A stretch of 10,381 nucleotides of DNA from JBAXAB01 sp043718245 (GCA_043718245.1 JAYSWB010000058.1:1-10381), one strand, 5' to 3'; counted from the stretch's first letter, positions 1 to 7,385 are shown. A program made the numbers and translations. Notes: generated by a model not told the origin, from the letters alone.

Positions 1-2029
1 GCACATCTGTTCCCATGAGTGTCTCAATAACCTTATCCGCCTCCGACGCATCATCAATCGTCACCTGTTTTAGAATACGTTTTTTTATATCCATAGTCGT
101 CTCGCCCAACTCTTCTGCGTTCATTTCTCCGAGACCTTTATATCGCTGGATTTGTGGTTTAGACTTTCGTACGACCTTCGCAACTTCTACTTCCTCACCT
201 TCTACTTCTTCCACAACTTCATCTTCCTCTTCTTCAACTTCAGCAACATCTTCAGAACTAAACCCACGGGATTTCAAAAATTTATTTTTAGCCTCGTCAT
301 CATATATATAAGTAATCTCCTTCCCAATTTTAATTTTATAAAGTGGCGGTTGCGCAATATAAATAAATCCCCCATCAATAAGCGGTCGGAAATATCTGTA
401 CAACAATGTCAAAATTAGTGTGCGAATGTGCGCTCCGTCGATGTCGGCATCGGTTGCGATAATTACTTTGTGATAACGTAACTTTTCAATATTAAAACTA
501 TCTCCAATTGCAGTCCCAAGCGCAATCACCAAATTTTTCACCTGCTCTGATGCAAGCATTTTATCAAGTCGCGCTCGTTCAATATTTAAAATCTTTCCTC
601 GAAGTGGAAGAACTGCCTGAGTTCGCCTATCACGTCCCATCTTTGCAGTACCTCCCGCAGAATCTCCCTCCACAATGAATAGTTCAGATTCTTCGGCTTT
701 GTTTGACTGACAATCGGCAAGCTTTCCAGGAAGTGTCATACCTTCAAGCGCACCCTTTCGTAGAATTGAATCCTTTGCAGCCTTCGCAGCTTTTCGTGCA
801 CGAACAGCCAAAATCGCCTTGTTGATAATCGCCTTTGCGTCTTCTGGATACTCTTCCAAATAATCAGAGAAAGCCTGGCCAAACACAGTAGATGTGGCAC
901 CCTGAGCCTCAGTTGAACCTAATTTCGCCTTCGTCTGTCCTTCAAATTGAATTTCAGGAAGTTTAACAGACACCACCGCAACCAAACCTTCCTGCACGTC
1001 TTCTCCGGTAAAGCTATCGTCACCACCCTCCTTCACAAAATTATTTTTCTTTGCATAACTATTCAAAATTCTCGTTAACGCAGTCTTAAATCCGGCCACA
1101 TGAGTTCCACCTTCCGAGTTATATGTATTGTTCGCAAAGGCTACAATTTTTGAAGACACATCATCGATGTATTGCAATGCGACTTCGACTTGAACTTTTG
1201 CTTCTTCTTTTTCAACATAAAAAATATTTTTGTGCAGTGTTTTCTGTGAATGGTTGTAGAAAGCAACCAATGAACGAAGTCCTCCTTCGAAATAGAAAGT
1301 CATTGAAGGTACATCCAAAACATCTTCGTCCTTCAAAAACATTACATTGTCATCTAACAATTCATTTACCAATCCAGCATCAGCATTTCGTGCATCTAAA
1401 ACATTCACTTCAAGTGCTTTAACCAAATACGCTTGTTGTCGAAGGTGATTCACTACGCGATCAAAGTTGTAAACCACACCCTCTTTAAAAATAGTTTCAT
1501 CGGCCTTGAACATCACAACCGTTCCGTGCAACTTTGAAGATCCGATTTTCTTTACTTTGTATTGCGGCTTTCCAATTTTATATTCCTGTTGGTGCAAACC
1601 TCCGTCTTGGTGCACGGTTACTTTTGTGTGGACTGACAATGCATTCACAACGGACGCACCCACACCATGAAGACCCCCGGAAACCTTGTATGCATCATTA
1701 TCAAATTTTCCTCCGGCGTGAAGGACGGTCATAATAGTTTCAAGTGCAGAAACCTTTGTCTTTGGATGAATTCCAACTGGAATACCATTTCCGTTATCCA
1801 CAACACGAACATATCCATCAGGAAGAAGTGCAACCTCGATTCGGGAACATCGGCCAGCCATGGCTTCATCTCGAGAGTTATCAAAGATTTCATGAATTAA
1901 ATGGTGAAGACCATCAGGACCTGTAGTACCGATGTACATTCCAGGTCGCTTACGAACTGGTTCCAAACCCTCTAAAACGGTGATATTCGAGGCGTCGTAA
2001 ACGGATTTCTTTTCTTTATCTTTAGCCAT
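1..2029 (-). CDS. gyrB: DNA gyrase subunit B (3' end cut by window edge)
   Basis: ATP-hydrolysing subunit of type II topoisomerase DNA gyrase, which pairs with GyrA to introduce negative supercoils. About 676 codons are visible and the frame runs off the left edge just after the conserved TLMGTDV stretch, so only a few tens of residues should be missing. Seen in order: GHKL ATPase start with PGMYIG near residue 30 and HEIFDNSRDEA (Glu47, Asn51, the catalytic and Mg-binding positions), DNGNGIP, GGLHGVGASVVNAL, the transducer domain, TOPRIM motifs EGDSAGG (about 450) and DADIDGAH (about 527), then QRYKGLGEMN (about 627-636), typical of GyrB. An acidic Val/Glu-rich insert lies at about 592-618, just before that motif. 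The ATG at 2029 gives a normal N-terminus. No Shine-Dalgarno is visible; an extended -10 lies 12 nt upstream. The gene is divergent from the membrane-protein gene at 2193. GyrB rather than ParE is the likely call, but the two are paralogous. Confidence 0.97.
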   Translation of the reverse strand, partial: MAKDKEKKSVYDASNITVLEGLEPVRKRPGMYIGTTGPDGLHHLIHEIFDNSRDEAMAGRCSRIEVALLPDGYVRVVDNGNGIPVGIHPKTKVSALETIMTVLHAGGKFDNDAYKVSGGLHGVGASVVNALSVHTKVTVHQDGGLHQQEYKIGKPQYKVKKIGSSKLHGTVVMFKADETIFKEGVVYNFDRVVNHLRQQAYLVKALEVNVLDARNADAGLVNELLDDNVMFLKDEDVLDVPSMTFYFEGGLRSLVAFYNHSQKTLHKNIFYVEKEEAKVQVEVALQYIDDVSSKIVAFANNTYNSEGGTHVAGFKTALTRILNSYAKKNNFVKEGGDDSFTGEDVQEGLVAVVSVKLPEIQFEGQTKAKLGSTEAQGATSTVFGQAFSDYLEEYPEDAKAIINKAILAVRARKAAKAAKDSILRKGALEGMTLPGKLADCQSNKAEESELFIVEGDSAGGTAKMGRDRRTQAVLPLRGKILNIERARLDKMLASEQVKNLVIALGTAIGDSFNIEKLRYHKVIIATDADIDGAHIRTLILTLLYRYFRPLIDGGFIYIAQPPLYKIKIGKEITYIYDDEAKNKFLKSRGFSSEDVAEVEEEEDEVVEEVEGEEVEVAKVVRKSKPQIQRYKGLGEMNAEELGETTMDIKKRILKQVTIDDASEADKVIETLMGTDV

Positions 2030-2041
2030 GTTTGTAGGGGT

Positions 2042-2050
2042 ATTGTAGCA
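2042..2050 (-). promoter_or_regulatory. Extended -10 promoter of gyrB
   Basis: On the minus strand a TACAAT hexamer (2042-2047) is preceded by TGC (2048-2050), forming an extended -10. No TTGACA-like -35 is seen at the expected distance. The predicted transcript start is about 2035, only about 6 nt before the ATG at 2029. Two TAGGGGT direct repeats (2035-2041 and 2055-2061, plus-strand reading) flank the box. Confidence 0.55.
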
Positions 2051-2072
2051 TTTTTAGGGGTTGTGGAGATAC

Positions 2073-2101
2073 TTGACATGTGGGGGTTTGTGGTGTATTG
2101 T
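2073..2101 (+). promoter_or_regulatory. Sigma-70 type promoter for the membrane-protein gene at 2193
   Basis: A perfect TTGACA -35 (2073-2078) is separated by exactly 17 nt from TATTGT (2096-2101), a 4/6 match to the -10 consensus. The predicted start is near 2108, giving a leader of about 85 nt. The promoter is back to back with that of gyrB. Confidence 0.6.
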
Positions 2102-2125
2102 ATTAAGATAAGTTCTTTGAGAAAG

Positions 2126-2186
2126 GTTTGGTTTTGGAAGAAAGTTTGCGACATTCCGTCGTGGGCCTTCCACCAAAAAACCAAAC
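2126..2186 (+). promoter_or_regulatory. Structured 5' leader hairpin
   Basis: GTTTGGTTTT (2126-2135) is exactly complementary to AAAACCAAAC (2177-2186). The stem continues with GGAAG (2136-2140) against CTTCC (2167-2171) across a 5-nt bulge. Inside the loop a small CGAC/GTCG hairpin is possible. The right arm ends 6 nt before the ATG at 2193, so the fold would cover the ribosome-entry region. Whether it regulates anything is inference. Confidence 0.4.
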
Positions 2187-2192
2187 TCACCA

Positions 2193-2591
2193 ATGAAAAA
2201 GATTACCATCCTGTCCATAACCCTGCTCATCTCCGTCTGCCTTTTGGTCCTCCAAGTAGCAACCACCTTCCACCTCTCTGATTGGCAGAACTTGGAAATC
2301 GTGTGCGGAAAAACATTTGCTGTTTTTTGGATCCTCCTCACGACTGTGATCCTGGCCGCAATCGCTCGCCTAATCATAGCAAAGCAAAGATGGACACACA
2401 GGTTTGGCCTTGCTGTGTTCACGATTACCATGACAGCACTTACTGTCCCTGCCTGGCCTGGAGACAACGTAAAAATTATTACACAGGCGGTAAATATCAC
2501 GTTCCTTTTTCCCTTTTCTATTTCGGTCTTTACGATGATCAGGACCTCTGTGAATAGGATACTCGCGAAAAGAGCAATCTACGCAAACTAG
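2193..2591 (+). CDS. Hypothetical four-helix membrane protein
   Basis: A 132-aa protein that I do not recognise. It starts MKKITILSITLL and shows four hydrophobic stretches, at about residues 5-24, 40-63, 70-88 and 97-118, so it is almost certainly integral to the cytoplasmic membrane. Basic loops (AKQRWTHR near 63-70 and a basic C-terminus) suggest which sides face the cytoplasm. No catalytic motif is visible. It stands alone between gyrB and pheT, with its own promoter (2073-2101), a folded leader and a strong terminator directly after the stop, which supports a real gene rather than a chance reading frame. Its codons look richer in CTG, CTC, ATC and GTC than the neighbouring genes, a possible sign of different origin. 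Reading frames on the opposite strand here are less credible. No Shine-Dalgarno is seen before the ATG. Confidence 0.75.
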   Translation: MKKITILSITLLISVCLLVLQVATTFHLSDWQNLEIVCGKTFAVFWILLTTVILAAIARLIIAKQRWTHRFGLAVFTITMTALTVPAWPGDNVKIITQAVNITFLFPFSISVFTMIRTSVNRILAKRAIYAN

Positions 2592-2611
2592 GCAAGCCAC
2601 CGCCTCGTCTT

Positions 2612-2649
2612 AGCGCCTCACCCTACCTTAGGGTGAGGCGCTTTCTTCT
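2612..2649 (+). terminator. Intrinsic terminator of the 2193-2591 gene
   Basis: A perfect 14-bp stem, left arm 2612-2625 and right arm 2629-2642 with a 3-nt loop, is GC-rich (GCGCCTCACCC) and followed by TTCTTCT on the plus strand. It begins 20 nt after the stop codon at 2589-2591. Read from the minus strand, past the end of pheT, the tail is not U-rich, so efficient bidirectional action is doubtful. Confidence 0.85.
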
Positions 2650-4585
2650 ATCTCACCACCCAACCTTTTGTTGTAACCACCTCCCCCATTTTTTTCATAA
2701 CCTCATCAATGACCTCATCCTTTAAAGTTTCCGTTTGTGATTGAAACACCAACCTAAATGCATACGAAGTCTTCTCTTCTTTCGTAAACACATCAAATAA
2801 AGTCGCTCGTACAAAACTTTCTTCCCCACTAGCGGTTTTCATTACTAAATCATAAACCTCCTTTTCTTTATCCTTTTCAGCAAAAATCGCCACGTCTCTT
2901 GTCGCAAACGGATATGGAGAAATTTTCTTAAACTTCACAATTTCTTTTTTCTCTTTCTCAAAAACCTTCACATGATCCCCATCAATACTCATCTTTCCAA
3001 TATCTAAATCGGGCGAAACACAAAGTTCCATTTTTCTGTCATATACAACTTTTGTCTCTGTATTAACAACTTCATTTATCTTTGCATCAACCGAGGCGTC
3101 GACAATAATTCCATTGTCTGTTAAATGTTTTAAAGCATTCGCAATTACAACATGTGGTTTCTCTGACCCCTTCTGATTAATCACTCCCAGTGATAAAACC
3201 GCCTTCTCCCCTTCCTGTGGGAACACTCTAGAAATTTCAAAAACTTTTGCTTGGTTGATTCCCAATAAATCCAAATACCTGCTGTTTGATTCAATATATT
3301 CTCTCGTTGAATTTTCTAAAGTTTTTCTCAGTGTACTTTTATCCTTTGACAAAGGCATTTCTAATACAAAATCGCCATCTTCACGAAGTGCATATCCAAT
3401 AATTTCATCAAATCCAATACTAGTAAGTAAATCCCTTATATACTCTGCAATTGTAAACTCCTTATCATTCTGCAAAGAAGATTCTAATCGAACAGGTTTT
3501 GCATCAAATATTTTTTCATATCCATAAATACGCCCAACTTCTTCAGCTAGATCTTGTGGGATATTAATATCTTTTCGATACGTTGGAGCGGTTACTTTCA
3601 AATTTCCCTCTGCCTGCATATCGCACTTTTTTAAGATGGAAATTATTTCTTCATCAGAGATATCAACCCCCACGCATTCCTTTATAAATGTGGTAGTTGT
3701 CTCAACAACCCTAGATTCGTCCCTATCAGGCCCATGTGAATATATCGGACCAAATTCTGCATTGGGGTTAGCTTCTGCAATTAACAAGGAAAGATCATTT
3801 AATCCAACATCGGCAAATTCTAGTGGCAAGTCATTTTCAAATCTCTTTGATGATTCATTTCGAATGTTTACCTTAACAGAAGCTTTTCTAACTTCACTTG
3901 GTGCAAAGTTCGCAGACTCTATAATAATATTTTTTGTAGACATCGTGACACCGGCTCGGTTTCCGCCTTTTACACCGGCGATTGCAAGCACTCCTTCATC
4001 ATCTGCAATCACTAATGTTTTTGCATCCAGAACGATTTCTTTTTTATCCAAAGTCGTCACCATTTCGCCATCTTTTGCCATACGAACAGTAATATTTCCC
4101 TTTATCAAATCTGCATCAAATGCGTGAAGTGGCTGTCCAGAATCCATCATGACGTAATTTGTCATGTCTACGATTGAATTAATCGATCGCTGACCGAGGG
4201 CCTCAAGTCCGCTCTTAAGCCAATCTGGTGAAGCTGTGACTGTAATTCGACTTACTTTTCTAGCTAAGTATTTTCGACAAATGTTACTTTCGATTTTAAT
4301 TTCAGGTTTTTCAGCATTTTCTGAAACAGCGACAGGAGTATTTAAAAATTCAGGAACTTTGTAATCAGCTCCGATTAAAATTGCCACCTCCCTAGCAATT
4401 CCTCTATGTGCTAAACAATAATGATTTCTGTCTGGTAAAACTTTCACACCAAACACTTCGTCGTCTCCAACAACCTCATGACCTTCCACCTCAAAAATAT
4501 TCATCGAAAGCAAATTAATAAAATCCTCTCCTTTCGGAATTTCTTTTGAAACGTATTTTTGAAGCCAATTGCGGGAGATTTTCAT
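2648..4585 (-). CDS. pheT: Phenylalanyl-tRNA synthetase beta subunit, lacking the N-terminal tRNA-binding domain
   Basis: Beta subunit of the alpha2-beta2 enzyme that charges tRNA-Phe; it carries the editing domain. The protein has 645 aa, against roughly 780-800 in most bacteria. The start MKISRNWLQKYV is canonical. The shortfall is at the N-terminus: after FEVEGHEVVG (31-40) the sequence jumps straight to DEVFGVKVLPDRNHYCLAHR and RGIAREVA (61-68), so the EMAP-like OB-fold tRNA-binding domain normally inserted here is absent. Then come the B3/B4 editing domain (about 105-260; DMTNYVMMDSGQPLHAFD, GVKGG, KRFE), the B5 domain (about 295-360; APTYRKDI and EEVGRIYGY), the degenerate synthetase core (about 365-545) and the ferredoxin-fold anticodon-binding domain (about 555-645; SPYPFATRDVAIF, LFDVF, FRLVFQS). 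It lies 4 nt after pheS and must be co-transcribed. No Shine-Dalgarno is visible, so translational coupling is likely. Confidence 0.96.
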   Translation of the reverse strand: MKISRNWLQKYVSKEIPKGEDFINLLSMNIFEVEGHEVVGDDEVFGVKVLPDRNHYCLAHRGIAREVAILIGADYKVPEFLNTPVAVSENAEKPEIKIESNICRKYLARKVSRITVTASPDWLKSGLEALGQRSINSIVDMTNYVMMDSGQPLHAFDADLIKGNITVRMAKDGEMVTTLDKKEIVLDAKTLVIADDEGVLAIAGVKGGNRAGVTMSTKNIIIESANFAPSEVRKASVKVNIRNESSKRFENDLPLEFADVGLNDLSLLIAEANPNAEFGPIYSHGPDRDESRVVETTTTFIKECVGVDISDEEIISILKKCDMQAEGNLKVTAPTYRKDINIPQDLAEEVGRIYGYEKIFDAKPVRLESSLQNDKEFTIAEYIRDLLTSIGFDEIIGYALREDGDFVLEMPLSKDKSTLRKTLENSTREYIESNSRYLDLLGINQAKVFEISRVFPQEGEKAVLSLGVINQKGSEKPHVVIANALKHLTDNGIIVDASVDAKINEVVNTETKVVYDRKMELCVSPDLDIGKMSIDGDHVKVFEKEKKEIVKFKKISPYPFATRDVAIFAEKDKEKEVYDLVMKTASGEESFVRATLFDVFTKEEKTSYAFRLVFQSQTETLKDEVIDEVMKKMGEVVTTKGWVVR

Positions 4586-4589
4586 ATAT

Positions 4590-5312
4590 TTAAAATTGTC
4601 TTACAAACCTTAAGTCGCCTGAATATAAGAACCGAATATCATCAATACCATATTTAATCATAACGATTCGATCAAAACCCATACCAAAGGCATACCCGCT
4701 CCACTCGGATGGATCAATATTTCCTGCTTTCAAAACATTTGGGTGCATGATTCCTGCCCCCATCACTTCGAGCCATTTACCTTTGAAAAGCACATCAACT
4801 TCTACACCGGGCTCTACGAATGGAAAGAAACTCGGTCTAAATCTAATTTTTGCATCCTTGCCATAATATTTTTTAAAAAAATGTTCCAAAGTTCCCTTCA
4901 GGTCTTTCAAGGAAACTTTTTTATTCACATACATCCCTTCGACTTGGTGAAATTGTGCCTCATGAGTCGCATCAGTCGCTTCGTTTCGATAAACTTTTCC
5001 TGGAGCCAACATTCCAAATGGCGGAGTATTCCCTTGCATAAATCTAATCTGGACATTTGAAGTGTGAGTTCGGAGCAACATTTTTTCATCACCTCCCTTA
5101 ATCCAAAAAGTATCCTGCATATCCCGCGCCGGGTGATCCTTCGGAAAATTAAGGGCGTCGAAATTATAAAACTCCGTCTCCAACTCTGGACCATTCGCAA
5201 CCACAAAACCCAATTCAGCAAAAATCTCCGCAATTATACGGATTTCCTGGTTCATTACATGAGAATGCCCTTTCATCCTATGAGTATAATCCGAGTTTGA
5301 AAAAAACGCCAT
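4590..5312 (-). CDS. pheS: Phenylalanyl-tRNA synthetase alpha subunit, lacking the N-terminal coiled coil
   Basis: Catalytic subunit of PheRS, a class II aminoacyl-tRNA synthetase that activates phenylalanine and transfers it to tRNA-Phe. It has 240 aa, where bacterial PheS is usually about 330-350. All catalytic parts are present: GPELETEFYNFDALN and HPARDMQDTFW (41-70), RTHTS (81-85), motif 2 with GKVYRNEATDATHEAQFHQ (105-123), EVDV and LEVMGAGIMHP (171-191), and motif 3 GYAFGMGFDRI (206-216). The protein opens with SDYTHRMKGHSHVMNQEI, which is the start of the catalytic domain. The roughly 90-residue N-terminal coiled coil that contacts tRNA is missing, and an in-frame stop (5331-5333) a few codons upstream of the ATG rules out a longer form. 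It is divergent from the glycosyltransferase gene by 24 bp and upstream of pheT. Confidence 0.96.
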   Translation of the reverse strand: MAFFSNSDYTHRMKGHSHVMNQEIRIIAEIFAELGFVVANGPELETEFYNFDALNFPKDHPARDMQDTFWIKGGDEKMLLRTHTSNVQIRFMQGNTPPFGMLAPGKVYRNEATDATHEAQFHQVEGMYVNKKVSLKDLKGTLEHFFKKYYGKDAKIRFRPSFFPFVEPGVEVDVLFKGKWLEVMGAGIMHPNVLKAGNIDPSEWSGYAFGMGFDRIVMIKYGIDDIRFLYSGDLRFVRQF

Positions 5313-5324
5313 ATCTGCTATATT
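5297..5324 (+). promoter_or_regulatory. Candidate promoter of the glycosyltransferase gene
   Basis: TTGAAA (5297-5302), a 16-nt spacer and TATATT (5319-5324) form a plausible promoter inside the start of pheS and the 24-bp gap. The predicted transcript start near 5331 is about 6 nt before the ATG at 5337. A TATAAT at 5285-5290 is an alternative -10 but has no matching -35. Confidence 0.45.
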
Positions 5325-5336
5325 AAAAGCCTATTT

Positions 5337-6617
5337 ATGCCTCTTTCGGCCTCTTCTATTATATACTTTTTTATGTTCTTTTTGGTCTACTACCAAGTCT
5401 TTATTCTGCTGACCTTTTTCGAGCACAAGCATGAATTCAAGAAGAAGACGATATTCACACCACTTCACGATGATGACTTACCCGCTGTTACAATACTTGT
5501 TCCTGTATTTAACGAATTCGCCACAGTTGAGAAAACCATTCAGTCACTTTTAGAGTTAAACTACCCAAAAGAAAAAATCCTAATCAACATCGTAGACGAC
5601 GGCTCGACCGACAACACATGGAGCTTAATTCAAAAGTTTTCTAGTATTCCAAACATCACTTTGCATAAAAAAGAAAATGGAGGAAAATATACGGCGCTAA
5701 ATCATGGAATTAAAAATTGCAAGACAGATTTTATCGGATGCTTGGATGCAGATTCAGAAGTTGATGCAGAATCTTTGAGACATATTATGGAAAAGTTTTT
5801 AGACAGCAAAGTGATGGCCGTCACACCATCAATGAAAATCAAAAATCCTGACACTTTTGTCCGTATGATGCAAAATGCAGAATATAATATGGGAATTTTT
5901 CTTCGAAAAATTATGGGGCTAATTGATGCTCAATATGTAACCCCTGGACCTTTTTCAATCTTTAGAACGGCTGTTTTTACCCAAATTGGAAACTATAAGC
6001 ATGCCCACAATACCGAAGATTTGGAGATGGCCCTTCGCATGCAAAGCAAGCACATGAAAATCGCCTGTGCTGACAAGGCTGTAGTCTATACAGTAGGCCC
6101 GCGCACGCTTTATCGCCTTTACAGACAAAGAGTGCGCTGGACTGGTGGCTTTATTCAAAACGCACTCGATTACAAACATATGATCCTAAATCCCAAATAT
6201 GGAAATATTGGAATGCTCGTTCTTCCCCTCACAATGTGGATTATCGTTGGAACAATGTTTGCCCTTTGTTACAGTCTTTTTGAAATCATTTTAAAGTCTA
6301 TAAAGACAATAAACGAAATTAATACTGTCGGGTGGAAAAATCAGTTGAATTATTTTGGAAATAATTTTTCACTAGATATTATCCCTCAATTTACAGACTG
6401 GCTGTACTATCACACTCAGGGCACTTTTTTGTTAAGTGTATTTTCGCTCGGGTTAATTATTTTTGCAGTTTGGCGAGGTCGAAAATTGGCAAATGTAAAG
6501 GATTCTAAAAAAATGGACATCGTTTACTTTATCATGTTATATTCCCTCATCTCACCAATATGGCTTGCAAAATCAGTGTATAATACGCTACGAAGACGTG
6601 ATGCGGCGTGGAGGTAA
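5337..6617 (+). CDS. Membrane-bound family-2 glycosyltransferase (processive type)
   Basis: A 426-aa inverting GT-A glycosyltransferase that would polymerise or transfer sugars at the cytoplasmic membrane. Seen in order: an N-terminal membrane helix (about 8-28), the nucleotide-sugar domain starting VTILVPVFNE (51-60), VDDGSTD (86-92), the metal-binding DAD (137-139), the acceptor-side TED (226-228) and QRVRW (264-268), the QxxRW motif of processive enzymes such as cellulose, chitin, hyaluronan and poly-GlcNAc synthases. Three or so further hydrophobic segments follow (about 290-318, 362-379 and 395-416). The closest named type by architecture is PgaC-like, but the sugar and product cannot be read from the sequence. 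It is the first gene of a plus-strand run with a thioredoxin-fold protein and a small exported cysteine protein. No Shine-Dalgarno; the transcript probably starts just before the ATG. Confidence 0.92.
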   Translation: MPLSASSIIYFFMFFLVYYQVFILLTFFEHKHEFKKKTIFTPLHDDDLPAVTILVPVFNEFATVEKTIQSLLELNYPKEKILINIVDDGSTDNTWSLIQKFSSIPNITLHKKENGGKYTALNHGIKNCKTDFIGCLDADSEVDAESLRHIMEKFLDSKVMAVTPSMKIKNPDTFVRMMQNAEYNMGIFLRKIMGLIDAQYVTPGPFSIFRTAVFTQIGNYKHAHNTEDLEMALRMQSKHMKIACADKAVVYTVGPRTLYRLYRQRVRWTGGFIQNALDYKHMILNPKYGNIGMLVLPLTMWIIVGTMFALCYSLFEIILKSIKTINEINTVGWKNQLNYFGNNFSLDIIPQFTDWLYYHTQGTFLLSVFSLGLIIFAVWRGRKLANVKDSKKMDIVYFIMLYSLISPIWLAKSVYNTLRRRDAAWR

Positions 6618-6623
6618 GCGCAA

Positions 6624-6667
6624 GCCGCGCTTCAAAGGACGGTGCGCGGCATGATTTCGCAAAATTA
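6624..6667 (+). repeat. Two-hairpin repeat, copy 1
   Basis: Hairpin A has stem arms GCCGCGC (6624-6630) and GCGCGGC (6644-6650) with a 13-nt loop. A single A (6651) follows. Hairpin B has arms TGATTT (6652-6657) and AAATTA (6662-6667, one G-U pair) around a CGCA loop. It ends one base before the ATG at 6669. The right half matches copy 2 (7949-7993, opposite strand) at about 24 of 30 positions, with compensatory changes in both stems. No U-tract follows, so it is not a standard terminator. Confidence 0.7.
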
Positions 6668-6668
6668 A

Positions 6669-7379
6669 ATGAACGAACATAATCGAAAACCTATAGATTG
6701 GAACAAGTATGTAATGACCTTTATCATTACATCATTACTTTTTGCTATTGCTTTATGGGTGAATAATTTACTAAATAATTCACGAGCACAGGACCTCCGT
6801 TCAATTCAAGACACTATTTCTCTGAATATCCTCTCTTCGGAAACTCAATATGATTTACTTCGAGAAACCTCGTGCAAAAACGTCAATGACGGCATTTTGT
6901 CAAACGAACTAAATAGTCTCGAGAGGAAATTATCGTATTTGGAATCCAATCAAAACAGCGATGAATTCAATTACATCAAAAAGTACTACGAATTACTCCA
7001 GATAAAGGATTTTTCATTAATGCAAAGACTAAGCGAAAAGTGCGGTCTAAAACCTATATCGATTCTTTACTTTTACGGCAGTAAAGCAGAATGTGAGGAT
7101 TGTGAAAAAACTAGCACTGTTCTAAATCACCTTCGTGGTGCCTACCCGAACGTGCGTATCTATTCATTTGATCGACGATTGTCTGTATCTGCAGTAAACA
7201 CTCTCGCAAAGATTTATAAAGTAGAGGAACCTTATCCGGTTCTTGTTATAAACGAAGAGACTTATACTGGATTTTTATCAATAGACAGGATGAAGGAAAT
7301 CTTGCCCGAATTGAAAAAGATTGACAAGGAGAGAGCTCTGAACGCCACTTCTACTGCATCTACTACCCCAAACAACTAG
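6669..7379 (+). CDS. Membrane-anchored thioredoxin-fold protein with a CEDC motif
   Basis: A 236-aa protein in three parts: a single N-terminal membrane helix (about 15-34), a helical, probably coiled-coil linker (about 40-125) and a thioredoxin-like domain (about 127-215). The domain shows a beta strand SILYFYG, then CEDC (142-145) in the position of the thioredoxin CxxC, a helix, a second strand VRIYSFD, and YPVLVIN, where Pro190 matches the cis-proline opposite the active site. Two more cysteines, C69 and C125, lie in the linker. The basic N-terminus before the helix suggests that the catalytic domain faces outward, so a role in extracytoplasmic disulfide exchange is plausible. The C-terminal tail is Thr/Ser/Ala-rich. 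It lies 51 nt after the glycosyltransferase and 21 nt before a small exported four-cysteine protein, a possible substrate. Substrate and direction of the redox reaction are unknown. Confidence 0.72.
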   Translation: MNEHNRKPIDWNKYVMTFIITSLLFAIALWVNNLLNNSRAQDLRSIQDTISLNILSSETQYDLLRETSCKNVNDGILSNELNSLERKLSYLESNQNSDEFNYIKKYYELLQIKDFSLMQRLSEKCGLKPISILYFYGSKAECEDCEKTSTVLNHLRGAYPNVRIYSFDRRLSVSAVNTLAKIYKVEEPYPVLVINEETYTGFLSIDRMKEILPELKKIDKERALNATSTASTTPNN

Positions 7380-7385
7380 AGGTTG

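Noticed and set aside
15..311. A Ser/Thr-rich plus-strand frame at the left edge
   Set aside because: Its low-complexity serine run is simply the complement of the Glu/Val-rich insert of gyrB.
2054..2500. A 148-codon minus-strand frame opposite the four-helix membrane protein
   Set aside because: The plus-strand frame has a promoter, a matching terminator and coherent membrane segments; the minus frame runs through the promoter region and has none of these.
3636..4127. A 163-codon plus-strand frame opposite pheT
   Set aside because: It is antisense to strongly conserved PheT editing and B5 sequence; the Ser/Thr-rich product is a shadow of that gene.
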